In this document: one piece after another, positions 24,790 to 38,700 of the stretch | How the letters are laid out: each line of letters starts with the position of its first letter | How positions within the stretch are numbered: the first letter of the stretch is position 1 | Assembly (NCBI RefSeq): GCF_051401765.1 | Contig: NW_027480544.1 | Span: 992,001 to 1,056,000 of the forward strand | DNA length: 64,000 bases | Reading direction: 5' to 3' | Source: Calliopsis andreniformis | Lineage: Eukaryota > Arthropoda > Insecta > Hymenoptera > Andrenidae | Notes under the pieces: model-generated | Seen by the model: the letters and a program-made list of their open reading frames with translations, nothing else | Database searches by the model: none | Told to the model about the DNA's origin: nothing | Position numbers and translations under genes: made by a program

Positions 24790-27700
24790 TTGAGGATTCA
24801 GGATTGAGAATTGAGGATTGAGGATTGAGAACGGAGGATTGAGGATTGAGTATTGAGGATTGAGGACTGAGGATTGAGGATTGAGGATTAAGGATTGAGG
24901 ATTGAGGATTGAGGATTAAGGATTGAGGATTGAGGATTGAGGATTGAGTTCTGAGTGTTGAGGATTGAAGGTTGAGGACTGAGGATTGACGATTGAATAT
25001 TGAGGACTGGGTGTTGAGGATAGAGTGTTGAGAATTGATGTTTGAGGACTAAGATATGAAGATTGAAGGTAGAGGATTGAGTATTGAAGACTGAGAATTG
25101 AGGATATTCTGCTGATGATTGAGGATTGCGAATTGAGGGTTGAGGATTAATGGTTGAGACTGTGGGTTGAGGATTGAGCGTTGAGGATTGAGGATTGAGG
25201 ATTGAGGATTGAGGATTGAGGATTGAGGATTGAGGATTTTGGATTGAAGATTGAGGATTGAGGATTGAGCATTGAGGATTGAGGGTTGAGTATTGAGGAT
25301 TGAAGGTTGTGGACTGAGGATAGATGATTGAATATTGAGGACTGAGTGTTGAGGATAGAGTGTTGAGAATTGAGGATTGAGGATTGAGGATTGACGATTG
25401 AGGATTGAGGATTGAGGATTTTGGGTTGAGGATTGAGCATTGAGGATTGAGGATTTAGGATTCAGTATTGAGGATTGAGGATTGAGGATTGAAGACTGAG
25501 AATTGAGAATTGATGATTGAGGATTGAGGATTGAGGTTTGAGGGTTGAGCATTGAATATTGAGGACTGAAGATTGAGGACGGAGGATTGAGGATTGAGGA
25601 TTGTCGATTGAGGATTGAGGATTGTCGATTGAGGATTGAGGATTCAGAATTGAGGATTGAGTGTTGGGTATTGATTATTGAACATTGAGGACGGAGGATT
25701 GAGAATTGAGTATTGAGGATTGAGGATTGAGGATTGAGGATTGAGGATTGAGGATTGAGGATTGAGGATTGAGGATTGAGTATTGAGGATTCAGGATTGA
25801 GGATTGAGGATTGAGGATTGAGGATTGAGGGCTGAGTATTGAGGATTGAATGTTGAGGATTGAGGATTGACTATTGAATATTGAGGACTGGGTGTTGAGG
25901 ATAGAGTGTTGAGAATTGATGTTTGTGGACTAAGATTCGAAGATTGAAGATTGAGGATTGATGTTGAAGATTGTGGTTTGAGAATTGAGGATGGAGCGTT
26001 GAGGACTGAGGTTTGAGAATTAAGGATTGACAATACAATTATGGGGATTGAGAATTGAGGATTGTGTATTGAGGATTGAGGATTGAGGATTGATGATTGA
26101 GGGTTGGGGATTGAGTATTGAGGATTGAGGATTGAGGATTGAGGATTGAGGATCGATGATTGAGGATTGAAGATTGAGGATTGATGATTGAGTATTGAAG
26201 ATAGAGGATTGGGAATGGGTGATTGAGAATTGAGGATTGGGGATTGAGGATTGAGCATTGAATATTGAGGATTGAGGTTTGAAGACGGAGGATTGAGGAT
26301 TGAGGATTGAGGATTGAGGATTGAGGTTAGAGGTTAGAGAACTGAGGATTGAGGATTGAGGATTGAGGTTAGAGCATTGAGGGCTGAGTATTGAGGATTG
26401 AAGGTTGAGGACTGAGGATTGGCGATTGAATATTGAGGACTGGGTGTTGTGGATAGAGTGTTGAGAATTGATGTTTGAGGACTAAGATTTGAAGATTGAA
26501 GGTTGAGAATTGAGTATTGAAGACTGAGAATTGAGGTTTTCACCTTGAGTATTGAGAATTGAGAATTGGGGATTGAGGTGTGAGGATAGACGATTGAGGA
26601 GTGTAGATTGAGGACTGAGGCTTGAGGATTGAGGTTTGAGGATTGAGGATTCAGGATTATGGATTGAAGATTGAGGATTGAGGATTGAGGATTGAGGATT
26701 GAGGATTCAGTATTGAGGATTGAGGATTGAGGATTGAAGATTGAGGATTGATGGTTGAGTATTGAAGATTGAGGATTGGGAATTGATGATTGAGAATTGA
26801 GGATTGGGGATTGAGGATTGAGCATTGAATATTGAGGATTGAGGTTTGAGGACGGAGGATTGAGGATTGAGGATTGAGGAGTGAGGATTGATGATTGAGT
26901 ATTGAAGATGGAGGATTGGGAATTGATGATTGGGAATTGAGGATTGGGGATTGAGGATTGAGCATTGAATATTGAGGATTGAGGTTTGAGGACGGAGGAT
27001 TGAGGATTGATAATTGAGGATTGAGGATTGAGGTTAGAGGTTAGAGAACTGAGGATTGAGGATTGAGGATTGAGGATTGAGCATTGAGGGCTGAGTATTG
27101 AGGATTGAAGGTTGAGGACTGAGGATTGACGATTGAATATTGAGGACTGGGTGTTGTGGATAGAGTGTTGAGAATTGATGTTTGAGGACTAATATTTGAA
27201 AATTGAAGATTGAGGATTGAGTATTGAAGACTGAGAATTGAGGATATTCTACCGATGATTGAGGATTGAGGATTGAGGATTGAGGATTGATGGTTGAGAC
27301 AGTGGGTTGAGGATTGCGCGTTGAGGATTGAGGATTGAAGGTTGAGGATTGAGGATTGATGGTGAAGATTCAGGTTTGAGAATTGAGGATGGAGGATTGA
27401 GGACTGAGGTTTGAGAATTGAGGATAGACAATTCAATTTTGGGGATTGAGGATTGAGGATTGTGTACTGAGGATTGAGGATTGAGGACTGAGGATTGATG
27501 ATTGAGGGTTGAAGATTGAGTATTGAGGACTGATGATTGAGGATTGAGGATTGAGGATTGAGGGCTGATTACTGCGGGCTGAGAGTTGAGGATTGAGGAT
27601 TGGGGATTGAGGATTGAAGATTGAGGATAGAGGATTGAGTATTGAAGACTGAGGACAGAGGCTTGAGGACTGAGTATTGAGGATTGAGTATTGAGGATTG

Positions 27701-29480
27701 ATGGTTGAGAATTGAGGATTGAGGATTGAAGATTGAGGATTGAGGATTGAGGATTGAGCATTGAGGATTGAGGATTGAGGATTGAGGATTGACGATTGAG
27801 GATTTAGGATTGAGGATTTTGGACTGAGGATTGAGCATTGAGGATTGAGGATTTAGGATTGAGTATTGAGGATTGAGGATTGAGGATTGAAGACTGAGAA
27901 TTGAGAATTGATGATTGAGGATTGAGGAGTGAGGATTGAGGGTTGAGCATTGAATATTGAGGACTGAAGATTGAGGACGGAGGATTGAGGATTGAGGATT
28001 GTCGATTGAGGATTGAGGATTCAGAATTGAGGATTGAGTGTTGGGTATTGAGTATTGAACATTGAGGACGGAGGATTGAGAATTGAGTATTGAGGATTGA
28101 GGATTGAGGATTGAGGATTGAGGATTGAGGATTGAGGATTGAGGATTGAGGATTGAGTATTGAGGATTCAGGATCGAGGATTGAGGATTGAGGATTGAGG
28201 ATTGAGGGCTGAGTATTGAGGATTGAATGTTGAGGATTGAGGATTGACGATTGAATTTTGAGGACTGGTTGTTGAGGATAGAGCGTTGAGAATTGATGTT
28301 TGTGGACTAAGATTCGAAGATTGAAGATTGAGGATTGATGTTGGAGAATGTGGTTTGAGAATTGAGGATGGAGGGTTGAGGACTGAGGTTTGAGAATTAA
28401 GGATTGACAATTCAATTATGGGGATTGAGAATTGAGGATTGTGTATTGAGGATTGAGGATTGAGGATTGATGATTGAGGATTGAGGATTGAGGATTGAGG
28501 ATTGAGGTTAGAGGTTAGAGAACTGAGGATTGAGGATTGAGGATTGAGGATTGAGCATTGAGGGCTGAGAATTGAGGATTGAAGGTTGAGGACTGAGGAT
28601 TGACGATTGAATATTGAGGACTGGGTGTTGTGGATAGAGTGTTGAGAATTGATGTTTGAGGACTAAGATTTGAAAATTGAAGATTGAGGATTGAGTATTG
28701 AAGACTGAGAATTGAGGATATTCTACTGATGATTGAGGATTGAGGATTGAGGATTGAGGATTAATGGTTGAGACTGTGGGTTGAGGATTGAGCATCGAGG
28801 ATTGAGGATTGAGGATTCAGGATTGCGGATTGAAGATTGAGGATTGAGGATTGAGGATTGAGGATTGAGTATTGGGGATTGAGGATTGAGGATTGAGGAT
28901 TGAAGATTGAGGGTTGATATTTGAGTATTGAAGATTGAGGATTGGGAATTGATGATTGAGAGTTGAGGATTGGGGATTGAGGATTGAGCATTGAATATTG
29001 AGGATTGAGGTTTGAGGACGGAGGATTGAGGATTGAGGATTGAGTATTGAGGATTGAGGTTAGAGGTCAGAGAACTGAGGATTGAGGATTGAGGATTGAT
29101 CATTGATTATTGAGGACTGAAGTATGAGGAATGAGGATTGAGGATTGAGGATTGAGGATTGAGGACTGAGGGCTGAGGATTGAGGATTGAGGATTGAGGA
29201 TTGAGGATTGAGGATTGAGGATTGAGGATTGAGGATTGAGGTATGAGTGTTGAGGATTGAAGGTTGAGGACTGAGGATTGACGATTGAATATTGAGGACT
29301 GGGTGTAGAGGATAGAGTGTTGAGAATTGATGTTTGAGGACTAAGATGTGAAGATTGAAGGTTGAGGATTGAGTATTGAAGACTGAGAATTGAGGATATT
29401 CTACTGATGATTGAGGATTGCGAATTGAGGGTTGAGGATTAATGGTTGAGACTGTGGGTTGAGGATTGAGCATTGAGGAT
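24790..29480. repeat. 4.7 kb segment repeated at 38.2-42.9 kb
   Basis: The offset to the partner copy is 13,441 bp over most of the length and 13,448 bp at the right end, a single-heptamer step. Landmarks include the boxes at 26,325, 27,032 and 28,506, matched at 39,766, 40,473 and 41,947. The copies differ by scattered substitutions. Right of 29,480 colinearity stops because the L-type island begins. Confidence 0.85.
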
Positions 29481-29689
29481 TGAGGATTGAGGATTCAGGA
29501 TTGCGGATTGAAGATTGAGGATTGAGGATTGAGGATTGAGGATTGAGTATTGAGGATTGAGGATTGAGGATTGAGGATTGAAGGTTGAGGGTTGATATTT
29601 GAGTATTGAAGATTGAGGATTGGGAATTGATGATTGAGAATTGAGGATTGGGGATTGAGGATTGAGCATTGAGTATTGAGGATTGAGGA

Positions 29690-31448
29690 TTGAGGATTGA
29701 GGATTGAGGATTGAAGATTGAATATTGATGATTGAAAATTGAGGATCGAGGATTGAGCGTTGTGGATTGAGGACGAGGACTGAGGGTTTAGTATTGATGT
29801 TTGAGGTCTGAGGATTGAGGAATGAGGATTGAGAATTGAGGGTTGAGTATTGAGGATTGGAGATTGAGGATTGGGTGTTGAGGATTGAAGAATGAGGATT
29901 GAGGATTGAGGATTGGGGATTGAGGATTGAAGATTGAGTATTGAGGATTGAAGATTGAGGATTGAGGATTGAGGATTGAGGATTGAGGATTGAGGATTGA
30001 GGATTGAGGATTGAGAATTGAGGATTGAGGGTTGAGGATTGAAGATTGAGGATTGGGTATTGAGGACTGAAGAATGAGGATTGAGAATTGCGTATTGAGG
30101 ATTGAGGATTGAGGATTGAAGACTGAGTATTGAGGATTGAAGATTGACGATTGAGGATTGAGGATTGAGGATTGAAGATTGAGGATTGGGTATTGAGGAT
30201 TGAAGAATGAGGATTGAGGATTGAGGATTGAGGATTGAGGATTGAGGGTTGAAGACTGAGTATTGAGGATTGAAGATTGAGGATTGAGGAGTGAGTATTG
30301 AAGATTGAGAATTTGGGACTGAGGATTGAAGATTGAGGATTGAGGATTGAGGATTGAGGATTGAGGATTGATGATTGAGGATTGAAGGATGAGGATTGGG
30401 TGTTGAGGATTGAGGATTGAAGATTGAGTATTGAGGATTGAAGATTGAGTATTGAGGATTGAAGATTGACGATTGAGGGTTCAGGATTGAGGTCTGAGGA
30501 TTGAGGATTGAGGATTGAGGATTGAGAATTGAGGATTGAGGATTGAGGATTGCGGATAGAAGATTGAGGATTGGGTATTGCGGATTGAACATTGAGGATT
30601 GAGGATTGAGGATTGAGGATTGAGGATTGAGGATTGAGAATTGAGGATGAGGATTGAGGATTGAAGATTGAGGATTGGGTATTGAGGATTGAAGAATGAG
30701 GATTGAGGATTGAGGATTGCGGATTGAGGATTGAGGATTGAAGACTGAGTATTGAGGATTGAAGATTGAGGATTGAGGAGTGAGTATTGAAGATTGAGGA
30801 TTTGGGACTGAGGATTGAAGATTTAGGATTGAGGATTGAGGATCGAGGATTGAGGATTGAGGATTGAAGATTGAGTATTGAGTATTGAAGATTGAGGATT
30901 GAGGAATGAGGATTGAGGATTGAGGATTGAAGATTGCGTACTGAGGATTGAAGATTAAGATTGAGGATTGAAGATTGAGGATTGAGGATTGAGGATTGAG
31001 GATTGAGGATTGAAGATTGAGGATTGCGTATTGAGGATAGAACATTGAGGATTGAGGGTTGAGTATTGAGGATTGAGGATTGACGATTGAAGATTGAGGA
31101 TTGCGTATTGAGGATAGAACATTGAGGATTGAGGGTTGAGTATTGAGGATTGAGGATTGAGGATTGAAGATTGAATATTGATGATTGAAGATTGAGGATC
31201 GGGGATTGAGTGTTGTGGATTGAGGACGAGGACTGAGGGTAGAGTATTGATGTTTAAGGTCTGAGGATTGAGGATTGAGGATTGAGAATTGAGGATTGAG
31301 GATTGAGGATTGAAGATTGAGGATTGGGTGTTGAGGATTGAAGAATGAGGATTGGGGACTGAGGATTGAGTATTGAGGATTGAAGATTGAGTATTGAGGA
31401 TTGAAGATTGAGGATTGAGGATTGAGGATTGAGGATTGAGGATTGAGG
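29690..31448. repeat. Island of L-type heptamers inside U1
   Basis: This 1.76 kb stretch lacks the 18-bp box and the ATTCTAC island. It is full of GGATTGAAGATTGAGGATTG-like and GGGTATTGAGGATTGAA-like phrases, as at 1-3.2 kb. The text near 29,725-29,810 and 31,176-31,270 (GATCGAGGATTGAG, GGACGAGGACTGAGGGT, ATTGATGTTT) matches 2,660-2,750. Inside, GAGTGAGTATTGAAGATTGA recurs about 489 bp apart (near 30,290 and 30,780). The longest - strand open frame of the window (29,495-31,687) covers it only because stop-making variants are rare here; I do not call it a gene. Confidence 0.78.
31024..31177. repeat. Perfect-register 77-bp tandem duplication
   Basis: TTGCGTATTGAGGATAGAAC starts at 31,024 and again at 31,101. 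The 77-bp offset is eleven heptamers. The text after it (ACATTGAGGATTGAGGG) is shared too. It shows that array growth here proceeds in whole monomers. Confidence 0.85.
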
Positions 31449-32782
31449 ATTGAGGTCTGAGTGTTGAGGATTGAAGGTTGAGGACTGAGGATTGACGATT
31501 GAATATTGAGGACTGGGTGTTGAGGATAGAGTGTTGAGAATTGATGTTTGAGGACTAAGATTTGAAGATTGAAGGTTGAGGATTGAGTATTGAAGACTGA
31601 GAATTGAGGATATTCTACTGATGATTGAGGATTGCGAATTGAGGGTTGAGGATTAATGGTTGAGACTGTGGGTTGAGGATTGAGCATTGAAGATTGAGGA
31701 TTGAGGATTCAGGATTGCGGATTGAAGATTGAGGATTGAGGATTGAGGATTGAGGATTGAGTATTGAGGATTGAGGATTGAGGATTGAGGATTGAAGACT
31801 GAGGGTTGATATTTGAGTGTTGAAGGTTGAGGATTGGGAATTGATGATTGAGAATTGAGGATTGGGGATTGAGGATTGAGCATTGAATATTGAGGATTGA
31901 GGTTTGCGGACGGAGGATTGAGGATTGAGGATTGAGGATTGAGGATTGAGGTTAGAGGTCAGAGAACTGAGGATTGAGGATTGAGGATTGAGGATTGAGC
32001 ATTGTGGGCTGAGTATTGAGGATTGAAGGTTGAGGACTGAGGATTGACGATTGAATATTGAGGACTGGGTGTTGTGAGTAGAGTGTTTAGAATTGATGTT
32101 TGAGTACTAAGATTTGAAAATTGAAGATTGGGGATTGAGTATTGAAGACTGTGAATTGAGGATATTCTACTGATGATTGAGGACTGAGGATTGAGGATTG
32201 AGGATTGAGGATTGAGGATTGAGGATTGAGGATTGACGATTGAGGATTTTGGATTGAGGATTGATGATTGAGGGTTGGGGATTGAGTATTGAGGACAGAT
32301 GATTCAGGATTGAGGATTGAGGATTGAGGGCTGATTACTGAGGGTTGAGGGTTGAGGGTTGAGGATTTAGGATTGAGTATTGAAGACTGAGGACAGAGGG
32401 TTGAGGACTGAGTATTGAAGATTGAGGATTGAGGATTGAGGATTGATTGTTGAGGATTGAGGATTGAAGATTGAGGATTCAGGATCGAGGATTGAGTATT
32501 GTATACTGATAGTTGAGGATTGAGTGTTGTGAATTGAGGATTGATGATTGATTATTGAGGACTGAAGTTTGAGGAATGAGGATTGAGGATTGAGGATTGA
32601 GGATTGAGGACTGAGGGCTGAGGATTGAGGTTTGAGAATTGAGGATTGACAATTGAATATTGAGGATAGTGGCTTGATGACTGAGGATTGAGGATTGAGG
32701 ATAGAGGATTGAGCATTGAATATTGGGGATTGAGGTTTGAAGACGGAGGATTGAGGATTGAGGATTGAGGATTGAGGATTGA

Positions 32783-35700
32783 GGTTAGAGGTTAGAGAAC
32801 TGAGGATTGAGGATTGAGGGTTGAGGGTTGAGCATTGAGGGCTGAGTATTGAGGATTGAAGGTTGAGGACTGAGGATTGACGATTGAATATTGAGGACTG
32901 GGTGTTGTGGATAGAGTGTTGAGAATTGATGTTTGAGGACTAAGATTTGAAGATTGAAGGTTGAGAATTGAGTATTGAAGACTGAGAATTGAGGTTTTCC
33001 CCTTGAGTATTGAGAATTGAGAATTGGGGATTGAGGTGTGAGGATAGACGATTGAGGAGTGTAGATTGAGGACTGAGGCTTGAGGATTGAAGTTTGAGGA
33101 TTGAGGATTCAGGATTATGGATTGAAGATTGAGGATTGAGGATTGAGGATTGAGGATTGAGGATTGAGGATTGAGGATTGAGGATTGAGGATTGAAGATT
33201 GAGGATTGATGGTTGAGTATTGAAGATTGAGGATTGGGAATTGATGATTGAGAATTGAGGATTGGGGATTGAGGATTGAGCATTGAATATTGAGGATTGA
33301 CGTTTGAGGACGGAGGATTGAGGATTGAGGATTGAGGATTGAGGATTGATGATTGAGTATTGAAGATGGAGGATTGGGAATTGATGATTGGGAATTGAGG
33401 ATTGGGGATTGAGGATTGAGCATTGAATATTGAGGATTGAGGTTTGAGGACGGAGGATTGAGGATTGATAATTGAGTATTGAGGATTGAGGTTAGAGGTT
33501 AGAGAACTGAGGATTGAGGATTGAGGATTGAGGATTGAGCATTGAGGGCTGAGTATTGAGGATTGAAGGTTGAGGACTGAGGATTGACGATTGAATATTG
33601 AGGACTGGGTGTTGTGGATAGAGTGTTGAGAATTGATGTTTGAGGACTAAGATTTGAAAATTGAAGATTGAGGATTGAGTATTGAAGACTGAGAATTGAG
33701 GATATTCTACTGATGATTGAGGATTGAGGATTGAGGATTGAGGATTGATGGTTGAGACAGTGGGTTGAGGATTGCGCGTTGAGGAATGAGGATAGAAGGT
33801 TGAGGATTGAGGATTGATGGTGAAGATTCATGTCTGAGAATTGAGGATGGAGGATTGAGGACTGAGGTTTGAGAATTGAGGATAGACAATTCAATTTTGG
33901 GGATTGAGGATTGAGGATTGTGTACTGAGGATTGAGGATTGAGGACTGATGGTTGAGGATTGAGGATTGAGGATTGAGGGCTGATTACTGCGGGCTGAGA
34001 GTTGAGGATTGAGGATTGGGGATTGAGGATTGAAGATTGAGGATAGAGGATTGAGTATTGAAGACTGAGGACAGAGGCTTGAGGACTGAGTATTGAGGAT
34101 TGAGTATTGAGGATTGATGGTTGAGAATTGAGGATTGAGAATTGAAGATTGAGGATTGAGGATTGAGGATTGAGCATTGAGGATTGAGGATTGAGGATTG
34201 AGGATTGACGATTGAGGATTAAGGATTGAGGATTTTGGATTGAGGATTGAGCATTGAGGATTGAGGATTTAGGATTGAGTATTGAGGATTGAGGATTGAG
34301 GATTGAAGACTGAGAATTGAGAATTGATGATTGAGGATTGAGGAGTGAGGATTGAGGTTTGAGCATTGAATATTGAGGACTGAAGATTGAGGACGGAGGA
34401 TTGAGTATTGAGGATTGTCGATTGAGGATTGAGGATTCAGAATTGAGGATTGAGTGTTGGGTATTGAGTATTGTACATTGAGGACGGAGGATTGAGAATT
34501 GAGTATTGAGGATTGAGGATTGAGGATTGAGGATTGAGGATTGAGGATTGAGGATTGAGGATTGAGGATTGAGGATTGAGTATTGAGGATTCAGGATTGA
34601 GGATTGAGGATTGAGGATTGAGGATTGAGGGCTGAGTATTGAGGATTGAATGTTGAGGACTGAGGATTGACGATTGAATTTTGAGGACTGGGTGTTGAGG
34701 ATAGAGTGTTGAGAATTGATGTTTGTGGACTAAGGCTCGAAGATTGAAGATTGAGGATTGATGTTGGAGAATGTGGTTTGAGAATTGAGGATGGAGGGTT
34801 GAGGACTGAGGTGTGAGAATTAAGGATTGACAATTCAATTATGGGGATTGAGAATTGAGGATTGTGTATTGAGGATTGAGGATTGATGATTGAGGATTGA
34901 GGATTGAGGATTGAGGATTGAGGTTAGAGGTTAGAGAACTGATGATTGAGGATTGAGGATTGAGGATTGAGGATTAATGGTTGAGACTGTGGGTTGAGGA
35001 TTGAGCATCGAGGATTGAGGATTGAGGATTCAGGATGGCGGATTGAAGATTGAGGATTGAGGATTGAGGATTGAGGATTGAGGATTGAGTATTGAGGATT
35101 GAGGATTGAGGATTGAGGATTGAAGATTAAGGGTTGATATTTGAGTATTGAAGATTGAGGATTGGGAATTGATGATTGAGAATTGAGGATTGGGGATTGA
35201 GGATTGAGCATTGAATATTGAGGATTGAGGTTTGAGGACGGAGGATTGAGGATTGAGGATTGAGGATTGAGGATTGAGGTTAGAGGTCAGAGAACTGCGG
35301 ATTGAGGATTGAGGATTGATCATTGATTATTGAGGACTGAAGTTTGAGGAATGAGGATTGAGGATTGAGGATTGAGGATTGAGGACTGAGGGCTGAGGAT
35401 TGAGGATTGAGGATTGAGGATTGAGGATTGAGGATTGAGGATTGAGGATTGAGGATTGAGGTCTGAGTGTTGAGGATTGAAGGTTGAGGACTGAGGATTG
35501 ACGATTGAATATTGAGGACTGGGTGTTGAGGATAGAGTGTTGAGAATTGATGTTTGAGGACTAAGATTTGAAGATTGAAGGTTGAGGATTGAGTATTGAA
35601 GACTGAGAATTGAGGATATTCTACTGATGATTGAGGATTGCGAATTGAGGGTTGAGGATTAATGGTTGAGACTGTGGGTTGAGGATTGAGCATTGAGGAT

Positions 35701-38700
35701 TGAGGATTGAGGATTGAGGATTGAGGATTGAGGATTGATTGTTGAGGATTGAGGATTGAAGATTGAGGATTCAGGATCGAGGATTGAGTATTGTATACTG
35801 ATAGTTGAGGATTGAGTGTTGTGAATTGAGGATTGATGATTGATTATTGAGGACTGAAGTTTGAGGAATGAGGATTGAGGATTGAGGATTGAGGATTGAG
35901 GACTGAGGGCTGAGGATTGAGGTTTGAGAATTGAGGATTGACAATTGAATATTGAGGATAGTGGCTAGATGACTGAGGATTGAGTATTGAGGATTGAGTA
36001 TTGAGGATTGAGGATTGAGGATTGAGGATTGAAGATTAAGGGTTGATATTTGAGTATTGAAGATTGAGGATTGGGAATTGATGATTGAGAATTGAGGATT
36101 GGGGATTGAGGATTGAGCATTGAATATTGAGGATTGAGGTTTGAGGACGGAGGATTGAGGATTGAGGATTGAGGATTGAGGATTGAGGTTAGAGGTCAGA
36201 GAACTGCGGATTGGGGATTGAGGATTGATCATTGATTATTGAGGACTGAAGTTTGAGGAATGAGGATTGAGGATTGAGGATTGAGGATTGAGGACTGAGG
36301 GCTGAGGATTGAGGATTGAGGATTGAGGATTGAGGATTGAGGATTGAGGATTGAGGATTGAGGATTGAGGTCTGAGTGTTGAGGATTGAAGGTTGAGGAC
36401 TGAGGATTGACGATTGAATATTGAGGACTGGGTGTTGAGGATAGAGTGTTGAGAATTGATGTTTGAGGACTAAGATTTGAAGATTGAAGGTTGAGGATTG
36501 AGTATTGAAGACTGAGAATTGAGGATATTCTACTGATGATTGAGGATTGCGAATTGAGGGTTGAGGATTAATGGTTGAGACTGTGGGTTGAGGATTGAGC
36601 ATTGAGGATTGAGGATTGAGGATTGAGGACGGAGGATTGAGGATTGAGTATTGAGGATTGAGGACTGAGGATTGATGATTGAGGATTGAGGATTGAGGAT
36701 TGAGGATTTTGGATTGAAGATTGAGGATTGAGGATTGAGCATTGAGGATTGAGGGTTGAGTATTGAGGATTGAAGGTTGTGGACTGAGGATAGATGATTG
36801 AATATTGAGGACTGAGTGTTGAGGATAGAGTGTTGAGAATTGAGGATTGAGGATTGAGGACTGACGATTGAGGATTGAGGATTGAGGATTTTGGATTGAG
36901 GATTGAGCATTGAGGATTGAGGATTTAGGATTCAGTATTGAGGATTGAGGATTGAGGTTTGAAGACTGAGAATTGAGAATTGATGATTGAGGATTGAGGA
37001 TTGAGGTTTGAGGGTTGAGCATTGAATATTGAGGACTGAAGATTGAGGACGGAGGATTGAGGATTGAGGATTGAAGATTGAGGATTGAGGATTGAGGATT
37101 GAGGATTGAGGATTGAGGATTGAGGATTGAGGATTGAGTATTGAGGATTCAGGATTGAGGATTGAGGATTGAGGATTGAGGATTGAGGGCTGAGTATTGA
37201 GGATTGAATGTTGAGGATTGAGGATTGACGATTGAATTTTGAGGACTGGGTGTTGAGGATAGAGTGTTGAGAATTGATGTTTGTGGACTAAGATTCGAAG
37301 ATTGAAGATTGAGGATTGATGTTGGAGAATGTGGTTTGAGAATTGAGGATGGAGGGTTGAGGACTGAGGTTTGAGAATTAAGGATTGACAATTCAATTAT
37401 GGGGATTGAGAATTGAGGATTGTGTATTGAGGATTGAGGATTGATTGTTGAGGATTGAGGATTGAGGATTGAGGATTGAGGTTAGAGGTTAGAGAACTGA
37501 GGATTGAGGATTGAGGATTGAGGATTGAGCATTGAGGGCTGAGTATTGAGGATTGAAGGTTGAGGACTGAGGATTGACTATTGAATATTGAGGACTGGGT
37601 GTTGTGGATAGAGTGTTGAGAATTGATGTTTGAGGACTAAGATTTGAAAATTGAAGATTGAGGATTAAGTATTGAAGACTGAGAATTGAGGATATTCTAC
37701 TGATGATTGAGGATTGAGGATTGTGGATTGAGGATTAATGGTTGAGACTGTGGGTTGAGGATTGAGCATCGAGGATTGAGGATTGAGGATTCAGGATTGC
37801 GGATTGAAGATTGAGGATTGAGGATTGAGGATTGAGGATTGAGGATTCAGTATTGAGGATTGAGGATTGAGGATTGAGGATTGAAGATTGAGGGTTGATA
37901 TTTGAGTATTGAAGATTGAGGATTGGGAATTGATGATTGAGAATTGAGGATTGGGGATTGAGGATTGAGCATTGAATATTGAGGATTGAGGTTTGAGGAC
38001 GGAGGATTGAGGATTGAGGATTGAGGATTGAGGATTGAGGTTAGAGGTCAGAGAACTGAGGATTGAGGATTGAGGATTGATCATTGATTATTGAGGACTG
38101 AAGTTTGAGGAATGAGGATTGAGGATTGAGGATTGAGGATTGAGGACTGAGGGCTGAGGATTGAGGATTGATGATTGAGGATTGAGGATTGAGGATTGAG
38201 GATTGAGGATTGAGGATTGAGGTCTGAGTGTTGAGGATTCAGGATTGAGAATTGAGGATTGAGGATTGAGAACGGAGGATTGAGGATTGAGTATTGAGGA
38301 TTGAGGACTGAGGATTGATGATTGAGGATTAAGGATTGAGGATTGAGGATTGAGGATTAAGGATTGAGGATTGAGGATTGAGGATTGAGGTCTGACTGTT
38401 GAGGATTGAAGGTTGAGGACTGAGGATTGACGATTGAATATTGAGGGCTGGGTGTTGAGGATAGAGTGTTGAGAATTGATGTTTGAGGACCAAGATATGA
38501 AGATTGAAGGTTGAGGATTGAGTATTGAAGACTGAGAATTGAGGATATTCTGCTGATGATTGAGGATTGCGAATTGAGCGTTGAGGATTAATGGCTGAGG
38601 CTGTGGGTTGAGGATTGAGCGTTGAGGATTGAGGATTGAGGATTGAGGATTGAGGATTGAGGATTGAGGATTGAGGATTTTGGATTGAAGATTGAGGATT

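Larger units (their letters stand above)
26325..32782. repeat. Higher-order unit U1, 6458 bp
   Basis: The unit runs from the 18-bp box GGTTAGAGGTTAGAGAAC at 26,325 to the next equivalent box at 32,783. It opens with the 707-bp module (boxes 26,325 and 27,032), then the 1,474-bp module (27,032 to 28,506). It is interrupted by an L-type block at 29.69-31.45 kb. It is the most diverged member of the ladder. Confidence 0.8.

Noticed and set aside
29495..31687. A 730-codon - strand open frame, and dozens of shorter ones such as 2,180-3,919, 43,417-44,736, 54,149-55,468 and 58,604-59,923
   Set aside because: The heptamer has no stop codon in any - strand frame, and overlapping long frames occur in two or three frames at the same place. 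Starts come from chance ATG in GAGCATT variants or from TTG. The frames end wherever a variant gives TTA, CTA or TCA on the + strand. Nothing points to selection for coding.
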